The notes below the pieces were generated by a model, which had not been told where the DNA came from, did not search any database, and was given only the letters and a program-made list of their open reading frames with translations. This document shows positions 8,073 to 18,287 of a DNA stretch of 64,000 bases, piece by piece (position 1 is the first letter of the stretch; each line of letters begins with the position of its first letter). A program made the translations under genes and the position numbers. Source of the stretch: Prevotella sp. (lineage in GTDB: Bacteria > Bacteroidota > Bacteroidia > Bacteroidales > Bacteroidaceae); assembly GCA_022771265.1 (NCBI GenBank), contig JALFCG010000136.1, forward strand, positions 1 to 64,000, written 5' to 3'.

Positions 8073-9194
8073 ATGATAACACAGGAACAGTTGAAAGATG
8101 TCATGGAGAGGACGGAGTCACTCCATAAGTATCTCGAGATAGACAAGAAGAAAATCGAATTTGAAGAAGAAGACCTACGCACACAGGCTCCTGACTTTTG
8201 GGACGACCCAAAACGTGCTGAGGAACAGATGAAGAAGGTCAAGACGATAAAGAAATGGCTTGACGGATATCAGGAAGTGAAGACACTTGCCGACGAACTG
8301 TCACTTGCCTTTGACTTCTACAAGGACGAGATGGTGACTGAAGAGGAGGTCGACGAGGACTATGAGAAGGCCGTAAAAGCCATTGAAGACCTTGAACTGA
8401 TGAACATGCTCCGGCAGAAAGAAGACCCGATGGACTGCGTGATGAAAATCAACAGTGGGGCAGGAGGTACCGAGAGCCAGGATTGGGCGTCGATGCTCAT
8501 GAGAATGTACCAGCGATGGGCGGAGGCTCATGGACACAAGGTGACCATAAGCAACCTTCAGGATGGCGACGAGGCAGGAATAAAGAGCGTCACCATGGAA
8601 ATAGAGGGAGGCGAATATGCCTACGGCTACCTGAAGAGCGAGAACGGAGTGCATCGTCTTGTCAGGGTGTCGCCTTTCAACGCGCAGGGAAAGCGAATGA
8701 CCAGCTTCGCCAGCGTGTTTGTGTCGCCGCTTGTCGATGACACTATCGAGGTGTATGTTGACCCGTCAAAGGTCAGTTGGGACTTGTTCCGAAGCGGAGG
8801 TGCCGGTGGCCAGAACGTCAACAAGGTGGAGACCGGTGTGAGACTACGCTATCAGTATGTTGACCCTGACACTGGAGAGGAAGAGGAAATCCTCATCGAA
8901 AACACTGAAAGCCGCAAGCAGCTCGAAAACCGCAACAACGCCATGCGCCTGCTCAAGTCGCAACTCTACGACAGGGCTATGAAGAAACGCTTGGAAGCCC
9001 AGGCAAAGATTGAGGCTGGAAAGAAAAAGATTGAGTGGGGAAGCCAGATACGAAGCTACGTCTTCGACGACCGTCGTGTAAAAGACCACCGTACCAATTT
9101 CCAGACAACGGACGTTGACGGGGTGATGGATGGAAAAATCGACGGTTTCATCAAGGCATACCTCATGGAGTTTCCTGTCAATGAGGAAGAATGA
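8073..9194 (+). CDS. prfB: Peptide chain release factor 2
   Basis: A 373-residue class I release factor that recognises UGA and UAA stop codons and triggers hydrolysis of peptidyl-tRNA. The RF2-specific tripeptide SPF lies at about residues 200-202 (RVSPFNAQG), and the catalytic GGQ at about 245-247 (SGGAGGQNVNK). The N-terminal helical domain is complete. Many bacterial prfB genes contain an in-frame UGA and a +1 frameshift after about 25 codons. Here the matching region (ESLHKYLEIDKKK) is read in one frame with no internal stop, so autoregulation by frameshifting is absent. It follows the acyl-CoA ligase gene by 7 nt. Confidence 0.97.
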   Translation: MITQEQLKDVMERTESLHKYLEIDKKKIEFEEEDLRTQAPDFWDDPKRAEEQMKKVKTIKKWLDGYQEVKTLADELSLAFDFYKDEMVTEEEVDEDYEKAVKAIEDLELMNMLRQKEDPMDCVMKINSGAGGTESQDWASMLMRMYQRWAEAHGHKVTISNLQDGDEAGIKSVTMEIEGGEYAYGYLKSENGVHRLVRVSPFNAQGKRMTSFASVFVSPLVDDTIEVYVDPSKVSWDLFRSGGAGGQNVNKVETGVRLRYQYVDPDTGEEEEILIENTESRKQLENRNNAMRLLKSQLYDRAMKKRLEAQAKIEAGKKKIEWGSQIRSYVFDDRRVKDHRTNFQTTDVDGVMDGKIDGFIKAYLMEFPVNEEE

Positions 9195-9229
9195 TTCTTT
9201 GACTTTAATAACTTAAAACTAACATAATT

Positions 9230-9373
9230 ATGAGCAAAAAAGGACAGGCACGCCGTGCTGCCTATGAAGCACGACAGGAGAAGGAAGGAAAGAAAGTGGT
9301 CAAATGGATTTTTGCCGTTCTGGTAGCACTGGCTCTTTGCTTCATCGCCTATTCAGTCATCCTCGCCATGTAA
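9230..9373 (+). CDS. Small single-pass membrane protein, 47 residues
   Basis: ATG at 9230, TAA at 9371-9373. The first 25 residues are strongly basic and polar (MSKKGQARRAAYEARQEKEG), followed by one hydrophobic segment (about residues 26-45, WIFAVLVALALCFIAYSVI). This predicts an N-in, single-pass inner-membrane protein. It sits 35 nt after prfB and 3 nt before the CYTH gene, so it is probably part of the same transcript. I do not recognise a named family. Tight operon spacing, a clean hydrophobic segment and typical codon use make a real gene likely; the function is unknown. Confidence 0.7.
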   Translation: MSKKGQARRAAYEARQEKEGKKVVKWIFAVLVALALCFIAYSVILAM

Positions 9374-9376
9374 GCT

Positions 9377-9856
9377 ATGAGCGGACTGGAAATCGAAAGG
9401 AAATTTCTTGTCGCCAATGACTCTTACAAGTCGTTGGCGACTTCTTCTTCGCACATCAAGCAGGGGTATATATGCCGTGAGCGGGGGAGGACAGTGCGGG
9501 TCAGGTTGCGCGACGGGAAAGCTTTCCTTACCATCAAGGGACCGTCGGCTGACAATGGCCTGAGCCGTTACGAGTTTGAAAAGGAGATAACCGTTGACGA
9601 GGCTTCTCATTTGTTCCTTTTGTGTAAACAAGGCGTTATCGACAAGCGGCGTTATCTTGTGCCCGTAGGGAAACATGTGTTTGAAGTCGATGAGTTCTAC
9701 GGCGACAACCAAGGACTGGTAGTTGCCGAAGTGGAGTTGTCGTCAGTTGACGAGCAATATGAAAAGCCCGGTTTCATCGGAAAGGAAGTGACTGGCGACC
9801 GACGTTACTACAACTCCATGCTCATCAGCCATCCCTTTTGTACCTGGGTGAAATAG
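9377..9856 (+). CDS. CYTH domain protein
   Basis: A 159-residue single-domain protein beginning with the CYTH signature ExExK (Glu5, Glu7, Lys9 in EIERKFLV). Basic residues on successive strands (for example RTVRVRLRDGKAFLTIKG) and EFEKEIT fit the triphosphate tunnel fold. Members hydrolyse or bind triphosphates: inorganic triphosphatase, thiamine triphosphatase or class IV adenylate cyclase. Small stand-alone bacterial forms are most often inorganic triphosphatases, but the substrate cannot be decided here. It follows the 47-residue membrane protein by 3 nt and is convergent with the VanZ-like gene (5-nt gap). No signal peptide; cytosolic. Confidence 0.85.
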   Translation: MSGLEIERKFLVANDSYKSLATSSSHIKQGYICRERGRTVRVRLRDGKAFLTIKGPSADNGLSRYEFEKEITVDEASHLFLLCKQGVIDKRRYLVPVGKHVFEVDEFYGDNQGLVVAEVELSSVDEQYEKPGFIGKEVTGDRRYYNSMLISHPFCTWVK

Positions 9857-9861
9857 GGGCG

Positions 9862-10275
9862 TTATATCTTCCCCCTCATATAGGAATAAACAAACCCTGT
9901 CACTGCGGCAAGACCCACTCCAAGAGAGTTGGCTGCAAGGTCAAGCCAGTCGCCGCTACGTCTTCCTCCTGTGCAGTATTCTTGTACAATCTCAATCGCT
10001 CCGCTTGCCAGTATGGGCAAGACGACAGCCATTGCAAGCATTCTCCTCAAATTCACCCTCCGGTGGCGTAACAGATATTCCACCCACATGACAAGGCACG
10101 TCAGTCCGTACATTACGATGTGTGCCCACTTGTCGATGAAAGGCACTTGGCTTAGCTCGGTGTCGGGCACGGTGAAGAACGAAAGATAGAGAATCATTAT
10201 CCAACAGGCTATCGAAAGAGGGTATTTTCTTGCGTCAAACCTCAAAAATGTTACTATTTGAACCATATTTTGCAT
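9862..10275 (-). CDS. VanZ-like integral membrane protein
   Basis: A small protein of about 137 residues with four predicted membrane segments and the VanZ family features DKWAHIVMYG in the first half and EIVQEYCTGGRRSGDWLD followed by AANSLGVGL in the second. VanZ proteins are implicated in low-level teicoplanin resistance in Gram-positives; in Bacteroidetes their role is undefined, so no resistance is implied. The frame is open further to a TTG at 10299, but the -7 element at 10297-10304 would then overlap the start. I therefore chose the ATG at 10275; the ATG at 10266 is equally possible. Confidence 0.8.
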   Translation of the reverse strand: MQNMVQIVTFLRFDARKYPLSIACWIMILYLSFFTVPDTELSQVPFIDKWAHIVMYGLTCLVMWVEYLLRHRRVNLRRMLAMAVVLPILASGAIEIVQEYCTGGRRSGDWLDLAANSLGVGLAAVTGFVYSYMRGKI

Positions 10276-10296
10276 AATATTTCTACAATTTGTGTG

Positions 10297-10304
10297 CAAA
10301 ATTA
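10297..10304 (-). promoter_or_regulatory. Promoter -7 element for VanZ-like gene
   Basis: TAATTTTG on the minus strand, about 22 nt upstream of the ATG at 10275. It is nearly back to back with the plus-strand -7 element at 10317-10324. Confidence 0.5.
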
Positions 10305-10316
10305 AGAATTTATTTA

Positions 10317-10324
10317 TACTTTTG
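10317..10324 (+). promoter_or_regulatory. Promoter -7 element for the symporter operon
   Basis: TACTTTTG 25 nt before the ATG at 10349, followed by a purine-rich AAAGGA 9 nt before the start that could act as a ribosome binding site. Confidence 0.65.
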
Positions 10325-10348
10325 CAAACAATTTAAAGGAAAATATCA

Positions 10349-11710
10349 ATGGCACAATTAGAAAGAGCCAATTTTGGCAGTAAACTGGGAGTGATTTTGG
10401 CTACGGCAGGTTCTGCGGTCGGCCTTGGGAACGTATGGCGATTCCCTTATATGGCTGGAGAGAATGGAGGTGCAGTGTTCATCATACTTTATGTAGTATG
10501 CGTGCTGATGTTAGGGCTTCCATGCATGATTAGTGAGTTCATAATTGGAAGGCATGCACAGTCAAACACCGCAAGGGCCTACCGCAAGATGTCGAATGGA
10601 AAACCGTGGATGATTATCGGTTACCTCAGTGTACTTACGGGCTTTCTTATCACGGGCTATTACGCCGTAGTGTCAGGGTGGTGCCTGCAGTACGTGTACG
10701 CGTCGTTGGTCGGGCATCTTCATGGCGACCCTGCTTATGTAAAACAGTATTTCACAAACTTCTCCACCGACACTTGGAAGCCTATACTCTGGACTTTCAT
10801 CATCCTGTCGTTGACTCATCTGATAATACGCCATGGCGTTCGCGACGGCATTGAGAAAGCGTCAAAGATGCTCATGCCGACATTGTTCATCCTTCTTCTC
10901 GTCATTGTGGTGTCGTCATGTATGTTGCCAAACGCAGGTTCAGGTATAGAATTCCTGTTTAAGCCTGACTTCTCCAAACTGACACCCGACGTGTTCCTTG
11001 GGGCTTTGGGACAGTCGTTCTATTCACTGAGCATTGGCATGGGATGCATCTGCACCTTTGCCTCTTATTATAGCCGGCACACTAACCTTGGAAAGACGGC
11101 AATTCAGATAGGAATCATCGATTCCATCGTGGCTATACTGGCAGGATTGATGATTTTCCCCGCAGCGTTCAGTGTCGGTGTCAGTCCTGATTCAGGTCCA
11201 TCGCTCATTTTCATCACTCTTCCAAACGTGTTCCAACAGGCGTTCTCCTCAATGCCTGTAGTCGGCTATGTCGTGGGGCTGATGTTCTATTCCCTTCTCT
11301 CCCTTGCCGCCCTTACTTCCCTGATATCCCTCCATGAGGTCTGCACGGCATTCTTTCAGGAGGAGCTTCGCGTCACCCGCAACCGCGCAGCTCAGATAGT
11401 CACGGCGAGCTGCTGTCTGATGGGCGCGTTCTGCTCGCTTTCGTTGGGAGGCGTTGAGCACCTGTCTTTCCTTGGTCAGACCTTGTTCGACATCTTCGAC
11501 TTCGTCACAGGTCAGGTGTTCCTTCCACTTTGCGGATTCTTCACGTGTCTGTTCGTGGGTTGGTATATACCTCACAAGGTGGTAAAAGATGAGTTCACAA
11601 ACTGGGGCACACTGAAGGGTAGCATGTTCTCCGTCTATCTGTTCTTTATAAAATACGTGTGTCCGCTGTTCATCCTTCTCATCTTCATGCATCAGTTTGG
11701 ACTTATTTAG
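10349..11710 (+). CDS. Sodium-dependent transporter, NSS (SNF) family, first paralogue
   Basis: A 453-residue inner-membrane protein of the neurotransmitter:sodium symporter family, the LeuT/Tyt1 group, which imports amino acids with sodium. The family signature in the first helix is present (GSAVGLGNVWRFPY near residues 22-35), with about 11-12 hydrophobic segments along the chain. Other conserved stretches are FSLSIGMG-type helix 6 residues and PDSGPSLIFITLPNVF near residue 290. The gene opens a three-gene run; the paralogue follows after 15 nt and a helix-hairpin-helix gene overlaps that one. The substrate is unknown; bacterial members commonly take aromatic or aliphatic amino acids. Confidence 0.9.
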   Translation: MAQLERANFGSKLGVILATAGSAVGLGNVWRFPYMAGENGGAVFIILYVVCVLMLGLPCMISEFIIGRHAQSNTARAYRKMSNGKPWMIIGYLSVLTGFLITGYYAVVSGWCLQYVYASLVGHLHGDPAYVKQYFTNFSTDTWKPILWTFIILSLTHLIIRHGVRDGIEKASKMLMPTLFILLLVIVVSSCMLPNAGSGIEFLFKPDFSKLTPDVFLGALGQSFYSLSIGMGCICTFASYYSRHTNLGKTAIQIGIIDSIVAILAGLMIFPAAFSVGVSPDSGPSLIFITLPNVFQQAFSSMPVVGYVVGLMFYSLLSLAALTSLISLHEVCTAFFQEELRVTRNRAAQIVTASCCLMGAFCSLSLGGVEHLSFLGQTLFDIFDFVTGQVFLPLCGFFTCLFVGWYIPHKVVKDEFTNWGTLKGSMFSVYLFFIKYVCPLFILLIFMHQFGLI

Positions 11711-11725
11711 ACTACATTATTTATT

Positions 11726-13075
11726 ATGCGCGACAGTTTCGGTTCAAAGTTCGGGCTCATCCTCGCCACGGCAGGTTCGGCTGTAGGATTGGGTAACGTG
11801 TGGCGTTTCCCGTTCATGACAGGTCAGAACGGAGGAGCCGCATTCATCATTATCTACATAATATTCATACTCCTGCTTGGCATTCCCGGTATGGTGTGTG
11901 AGTTCATCGTGGGACGCCATGCCGCATCCAATGCGGCACGCGCCTATGGCAGGCTCTCGCGCGGAAAGCCTTGGAAGCATGTAGGCATCCTTGGCATTGT
12001 ATGCTCCACCATCATCCTTGGCTTTTATTCCGTTGTTGCGGGATGGTGCCTTCAATATCTCTACGCCTCAATCGTAGGAAACATCGTCGGTGATGCCGAC
12101 TATGTGAAAAGCTATTTCGAGGAATTCTCGTCAAGTGTTTTCCGGCCTATAGTGTGGGGAATAGGCTTCATCCTCATGACCCATCTGGTCATTGTCCGCG
12201 GCATACGCAGGGGAATAGAACGTTTCTCGAAGATGATGATGCCGACGCTCTTTGTGCTCCTGCTTGTGCTTGTCGTTGCTTCTTGCATGCTTCCCGGTGC
12301 CATGAAAGGAGTGGAGTTCCTGCTTAATCCTGACTTTTCCAAGGTTGACAACCACGTCATTCTTGCCGCTCTCGGGCAGGCGTTTTTCTCATTGAGTCTT
12401 GGTACAGCCTGCCTTTGTACTTACGCTTCTTATTTCAGCCGCTCTACCAATCTTTTACGTTCGGCTGTCCAGATAGCCGTCATCGACACGTGTGTTGCCA
12501 TTCTTGCGGGCATGATGATTTTCCCGGCCGCCTTTTCCGTAGGCATCAATCCCGATTCCGGTCCTTCTCTCATTTTCATCACTCTCCCCAACGTGTTCCA
12601 GCAGGCGTTTGCTTCCATGCCGGCAGTGGGCTACATCACCTCTATTGTCTTCTACGCCCTGCTCTCTCTCGCAGCTCTGACTTCAACCATCAGCATGCAC
12701 GAGATTGGCACCGCCTTTTTTCATGAGGAGATGAATCAGCCGCGAAGCAAGGCCACATGGGTAATCACTGTGATAGCTTCGGCCATCTGTGTCGTCAGTT
12801 CCTTGTCGGTAGGTGCAGTACCGGAGTTGCAATTCTTTGGGATGAACGTGATGGACTGCTTCGACAAGCTGACTGCACAAATCATGCTTCCCGCGGGAGG
12901 ATTCCTTACTTGTGTATATATCGGTTGGTACGCCTCGCGTCAGGTGGTCTATGACGAGTTTACTAACGAGTCAACTGTCAACCGTTCTTTCTTCAAGTTC
13001 TTCATCTTTTCCGTAAGGTACATCTGTCCGGTGTTTATCCTTCTCATCTTCCTTGACCAGCTCGGATTGTTATGA
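11726..13075 (+). CDS. Sodium-dependent transporter, NSS (SNF) family, second paralogue
   Basis: A 449-residue protein closely related to the preceding transporter: the same helix-1 signature GSAVGLGNVWRFPF, the same PDSGPSLIFITLPNVFQQ stretch and similar C-terminal FILLIFLDQLGLL. The pair most likely arose by tandem duplication and subsequently diverged, perhaps in substrate choice, since loop and helix-3 residues differ. No accessory subunit is visible. Its stop overlaps the next start by 4 nt (ATGA), implying translational coupling with the DNA-binding-type protein downstream. Confidence 0.9.
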   Translation: MRDSFGSKFGLILATAGSAVGLGNVWRFPFMTGQNGGAAFIIIYIIFILLLGIPGMVCEFIVGRHAASNAARAYGRLSRGKPWKHVGILGIVCSTIILGFYSVVAGWCLQYLYASIVGNIVGDADYVKSYFEEFSSSVFRPIVWGIGFILMTHLVIVRGIRRGIERFSKMMMPTLFVLLLVLVVASCMLPGAMKGVEFLLNPDFSKVDNHVILAALGQAFFSLSLGTACLCTYASYFSRSTNLLRSAVQIAVIDTCVAILAGMMIFPAAFSVGINPDSGPSLIFITLPNVFQQAFASMPAVGYITSIVFYALLSLAALTSTISMHEIGTAFFHEEMNQPRSKATWVITVIASAICVVSSLSVGAVPELQFFGMNVMDCFDKLTAQIMLPAGGFLTCVYIGWYASRQVVYDEFTNESTVNRSFFKFFIFSVRYICPVFILLIFLDQLGLL

Positions 13076-13998
13076 AGAACCGATACACACGCAGTGAACG
13101 TCGTGCTATACTCTCGTTGTCAGTGATAGCCATAGTCATTTCTGTCGTGCTCCTTCTCTTTCAAAGTAAGGAGACGGGCATTGCAGGAAGCGCGGCGGCT
13201 GATTCTACCGGTACTTCCCGGTCTTATCATGCTAACGGCGACCGCCAACCTGGCGGTCTAAGTCCGATACCGGCAGATGGCAGACGGCTGTTCTCATTTG
13301 ACCCTAACACCGCCGACAGCTCCGTCTTGCTCTCTCTTGGCCTTAGCCGTAGCATAGTGAGCAATGTCATCAAATACCGGAATCACGGCGGAGTGTTTCG
13401 CCGCCGTGAGGATTTTGCCCGCATTTATGGTCTTATGGCGAGCGACTATAAGCGTCTGTCGCCTTTTATTCGCATTTCTCCTGACTACAGCACTCCAGCC
13501 TCGACACTTGTAGGCAGTGCTCCGACGTCATCGTCAAGCAAGTTCCGTTCAGATTCCGCTGTCAGCCATCACGTCGTGTCCAAGTCGTCTAACAGTCATA
13601 AGATTCAACCTGGCGAATTTATTGACTTGAATGTTGCCGACACGTCACAACTGAAACGTGTACCTGGCATAGGCAGCTATTATGCACGGCAGATAATAAG
13701 ATATGGAGAACGTCTTGGAGGATATGTAAGTACTGACCAGCTCGATGAAATCGAGGATTTCCCGATGGAATCAAAGGTTTTCTTCAAAATAGTGAAGGCC
13801 GCTCCGTCTAAGCTCAATGTCAACAAACTTTCACTTTCCCAGCTTCGCCGTCATCCTTATATCAATTACTATCAGGCTCGTGACATCATCGACTATCGGC
13901 GTACCAACGGTCCTCTCAAGTCCATCAACGACCTTTCTTTGTCGCCGAACTTCACACCTTCCGACCTTCGCCGCCTTTCCCCGTATCTTGATTATTAA
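13072..13998 (+). CDS. Helix-hairpin-helix (ComEA-like) protein, membrane-anchored
   Basis: A 308-residue protein with an N-terminal membrane anchor (about residues 12-29, AILSLSVIAIVISVVLLLF) and a periplasmic region containing helix-hairpin-helix units of the ComEA type. The first unit is FDPNTADSSVLLSLGLS (about 83-140), the second is IDLNVADTSQLKRVPGIG (about 183-240) and the third is weaker, LNVNKLSLSQLRRHPY. ComEA proteins bind DNA during uptake; in Bacteroidetes such proteins are common without a defined role, so DNA binding is a family-based inference. It overlaps the upstream transporter by 4 nt. A strong hairpin at 14004-14030 follows the stop. Confidence 0.82.
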   Translation: MKNRYTRSERRAILSLSVIAIVISVVLLLFQSKETGIAGSAAADSTGTSRSYHANGDRQPGGLSPIPADGRRLFSFDPNTADSSVLLSLGLSRSIVSNVIKYRNHGGVFRRREDFARIYGLMASDYKRLSPFIRISPDYSTPASTLVGSAPTSSSSKFRSDSAVSHHVVSKSSNSHKIQPGEFIDLNVADTSQLKRVPGIGSYYARQIIRYGERLGGYVSTDQLDEIEDFPMESKVFFKIVKAAPSKLNVNKLSLSQLRRHPYINYYQARDIIDYRRTNGPLKSINDLSLSPNFTPSDLRRLSPYLDY

Positions 13999-14003
13999 AC
14001 AGA

Positions 14004-14030
14004 AAAGTGCGGGTAAGACACCCGCACTTT
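14004..14030. terminator. Hairpin between convergent genes
   Basis: An 11-bp perfect stem (AAAGTGCGGGT / ACCCGCACTTT) with a 5-nt loop, flanked by A on one side and T on the other. It can serve as a bidirectional terminator between the helix-hairpin-helix gene and the convergent thioredoxin-like gene. Confidence 0.8.
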
Positions 14031-14065
14031 CAGTGTATATTGTACAATGTGTACACTCATTCCAT

Positions 14066-15223
14066 TTACAGCAGTGCAGCTATGGCTGCATCCAAGTCCT
14101 TGATTCGTGCCGCACGGTTGACAAGAGTGTTCGACTTGTCGATGAGGAAGAAGTCGGGCACTGACTGAACGTTGTAGAGCGCGAGATTCTGTGAGTTCAC
14201 ACTTGCCGGGTCGATGACGCTTATCCATGGCAGGGCTGATGTCTGCTGTTTCCAGAAGTGCTCGTCAGTGTCGAGCGACACTTGGTATATTTCCAGTCCT
14301 TGAGCGTGATATTTGTTGTATAGTTCGCGCAGCATAAGAATGCGTTTTGGAGAGTCCTCCATGGCAAAGATGTGGAAGTCGAGCAGTACGACCTTCCCCT
14401 TAAGCTGGGTCAGTGATTGTTCCACTCCCTTGTTGTCGCGCAGCTTTATGTTGATTATTCCCGCTTCCGACACTTTGCTCGCGTCAATTGCGGTCTGTTG
14501 CCCTGCAGCCACGATGCGTTCGTTTTTCATTCCTTCGATGGCAATGTTGTGAAGATTCTGTCCGCGTTCAGCCCCGGGATAGAACGTGTCCCAACTGGTA
14601 GCCACGGCAGCAAAAACCTTGATGTCGTCCTTGCTTGTTCGTGGGTTGAAGATGAGGTATGGGCCGATGGCCTGGAAGAGGGCAAAATATGACGAGGCAG
14701 CCTTTGGCTCCTTGAAGATAAAGTCGCGCTTCACCTCTTCCTTGTATTCCCGCAGTAGCTTGTTGATGCTGTCGGCAACAGCCTGCGAGCCCAGTTCCGG
14801 GCTTCGCTCAATGGCGATGGCACGGTTCTGCAGGTCAATTTGCTTAATGGCAAGTGTGCGTATTTTTGAGCATTCCTCAGAACCGCTCACCTCGTAGTTG
14901 CGTGCCATGTCCGGCATCGTAGCTTTCACGTTGACGGTCTCGGTGGAGTCGATGGCAATGTTGATTATCTGTCCGGCAATACGCAGACGATAGAATTCCG
15001 GTGCCTCCGGGCTGTTCGACGAGAAGCTGAACTCTCCGCCGTCGTCAAGCTTTACAGAATCGACGGCAACAGGCCCCTGAAGGCTCATGCTCTCAAAATA
15101 GAGGGTTGAATCCTTAGCGTTAACTATTGTTCCCTCAACGTGGAACTTCTTCTCCTGGCAAGCCGTGACGGCAAATGCGACAGCCACGACAGCTGTCGCT
15201 GATAATAGTTTTCTGATGTTCAT
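14066..15223 (-). CDS. Thioredoxin-fold lipoprotein (DUF4369-type) lacking the CxxC
   Basis: A 385-residue periplasmic-facing lipoprotein: signal ending VTAC with Cys at residue 22. The N-terminal third resembles the DUF4369 domain common in Bacteroidales thiol-disulfide proteins (FHVEGTIVNAKDSTLYFE). The C-terminal 130 residues follow the TlpA/ResA thioredoxin fold: KGKVVLLDFHIFAMEDSPKR, then YQVSLDTDEHFWK and the cis-Pro strand SVPDFFLID. In normal members the first stretch reads FWASWCxxCR; here both cysteines are replaced, so the protein cannot act as a conventional disulfide reductase. A binding or chaperone role is possible. It has its own promoter at 15252-15282. Confidence 0.8.
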   Translation of the reverse strand: MNIRKLLSATAVVAVAFAVTACQEKKFHVEGTIVNAKDSTLYFESMSLQGPVAVDSVKLDDGGEFSFSSNSPEAPEFYRLRIAGQIINIAIDSTETVNVKATMPDMARNYEVSGSEECSKIRTLAIKQIDLQNRAIAIERSPELGSQAVADSINKLLREYKEEVKRDFIFKEPKAASSYFALFQAIGPYLIFNPRTSKDDIKVFAAVATSWDTFYPGAERGQNLHNIAIEGMKNERIVAAGQQTAIDASKVSEAGIINIKLRDNKGVEQSLTQLKGKVVLLDFHIFAMEDSPKRILMLRELYNKYHAQGLEIYQVSLDTDEHFWKQQTSALPWISVIDPASVNSQNLALYNVQSVPDFFLIDKSNTLVNRAARIKDLDAAIAALL

Positions 15224-15251
15224 AATCTAAAAAATTGCAATTTTCTGCCTA

Positions 15252-15282
15252 CAAAGGTAATGATTATTGGGTTAAGAACAAA
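15252..15282 (-). promoter_or_regulatory. Full promoter for the thioredoxin-like lipoprotein
   Basis: On the minus strand TTTG (15282-15279), a 19-nt spacer, then TACCTTTG (15259-15252): a textbook Bacteroidetes housekeeping promoter 29 nt before the ATG. Confidence 0.8.
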
Positions 15283-15309
15283 ATAAAAGTCAAAAAATAT
15301 GCCTTTTTC

Positions 15310-15340
15310 ATTGTTATTTGACTTATTTTCTTTATCTTTG
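15310..15340 (+). promoter_or_regulatory. Promoter of GH8-ettA-methyltransferase run
   Basis: ATTG at 15310-15313 (one mismatch to TTTG), a 19-nt spacer, then TATCTTTG at 15333-15340, 33 nt before the ATG at 15374. An in-frame ATG at 15299 lies upstream of this promoter and is not the start. Confidence 0.65.
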
Positions 15341-15373
15341 CAAAGATATGAACACCAAATTATTAATCAAGAT

Positions 15374-16573
15374 ATGAAAAAAACACTGCTGACATTAGTC
15401 TGTCTCGCGGCAACAGGCCTGACGGTCAATGCCGACAATCTGTTCAAGAAACTCCTTGGAAAAACCGATGCTGAAGTGAACGAAAAACTTGAAACGGCTT
15501 GGAACCACTTCTTCACTCCAGGCGACTTGAGCCTTTATGAGGCTGACGGGCAAAAGACCGTTTACTATGAGTCTGCCGACGGGCTCGCCTTTATCATGGA
15601 CACGGGCAGCAACGACGTGCGCACTGAGGGAATGTCATACGGAATGATGATTAGCGTACAGCTTGGACATCGTGAGGAGTTCGACAAAATTTGGAAGTGG
15701 TCAAAACGGTATATGGCATATCCGGAGAATTCCCCGTGGGACGGATTCTTCTGTTGGCAATGCCGGCCGGACGGCACAAAGTTCGGCGGCAGCAATGCTT
15801 CCGACGGTGAAGTGTATTATGCCACGGCACTGTTCCTCGCGGCTGAACGGTGGAACGAGCCGCAGTATGCGAAAGAAGCAAACGAGATACTGCAGCGCAC
15901 CATGGACAACGACGGAGAGTTGACAGGGGTTTATAACCTCTATAACCGTGACAACGGTCTCATCACTTTCGTGCCCGACCGCGCCGGACATTCGTTTACC
16001 GATCCCTCCTATCAGCTGCCCGCCTTCCTCGATTATTGGGCAAAGGTGGCTGACAAGGACCGCAAGTTCTGGAAAAAGGCTGCTAAGGCAGCGCGCGAGC
16101 ATCTTATAGCCTCCGCCGACCCTGTCACAGGTCTCTATCCTGACTATAGCAACTACGACGGCACGGCTTACAGATGGCCTCATGCAGCCTACGACACCTC
16201 AATATATATGTACGATGCCATCAGGTGCGCCATGAACGTAGGAATGGACTATTATCTCACCGGCAAGGACAAACGGCGCCAGACGGAGGTGATGGCACGA
16301 TTGCTCACCACGATGAGAAACGACGGCTACCGGCATGGTCATTTCTCCCTTGACGGGAAGAAAGCCTTTGGCGATTATTCAAAGGGGATGGCAGGAGCTA
16401 ATGCCGTGGGAGCCTTTGCCTTGGCAAACTCAACGAAGGAGCATCAGGCTCTTGCCCGTGAGCTGGTGCAGGGACTTTGGGACGCAAAGCTGCCGACTGG
16501 CAAGTACCGCTACTATGAAGGAATGGTCTATTTCCTGTCGTTGCTCCATGTCAGCGGGAAATTTGGGTTGTAA
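15374..16573 (+). CDS. GH8 enzyme, probable reducing-end xylose-releasing exo-oligoxylanase
   Basis: A 399-residue glycoside hydrolase family 8 protein with a signal peptide (about residues 1-20, ending TVNA). DVRTEGMSYGMM carries the likely general acid Glu85, and the C-terminal MYDAIRCAMNVG contributes the likely base Asp281. The motif order and length match Rex-type GH8 enzymes, which release xylose from the reducing end of short xylo-oligosaccharides. That points to the end stage of xylan breakdown in the periplasm. Chitosanase or endoglucanase activity also exists in GH8, so substrate is an inference. It stands apart from the SusC/D locus; ettA follows after 16 nt on the same strand. Confidence 0.85.
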   Translation: MKKTLLTLVCLAATGLTVNADNLFKKLLGKTDAEVNEKLETAWNHFFTPGDLSLYEADGQKTVYYESADGLAFIMDTGSNDVRTEGMSYGMMISVQLGHREEFDKIWKWSKRYMAYPENSPWDGFFCWQCRPDGTKFGGSNASDGEVYYATALFLAAERWNEPQYAKEANEILQRTMDNDGELTGVYNLYNRDNGLITFVPDRAGHSFTDPSYQLPAFLDYWAKVADKDRKFWKKAAKAAREHLIASADPVTGLYPDYSNYDGTAYRWPHAAYDTSIYMYDAIRCAMNVGMDYYLTGKDKRRQTEVMARLLTTMRNDGYRHGHFSLDGKKAFGDYSKGMAGANAVGAFALANSTKEHQALARELVQGLWDAKLPTGKYRYYEGMVYFLSLLHVSGKFGL

Positions 16574-16589
16574 TAATAAAATAAATAAT

Positions 16590-18286
<1,697 letters not shown>

Positions 18287-18287
<1 letters not shown>

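Noticed and set aside
8073..8200. Programmed +1 frameshift in prfB
   Set aside because: The reading frame from 8073 is uninterrupted through the site where the frameshift UGA normally lies.
9862..10275. VanZ-like gene as glycopeptide resistance
   Set aside because: No vanA/B/H/X or regulator genes are near; the family is widespread in anaerobes without resistance.
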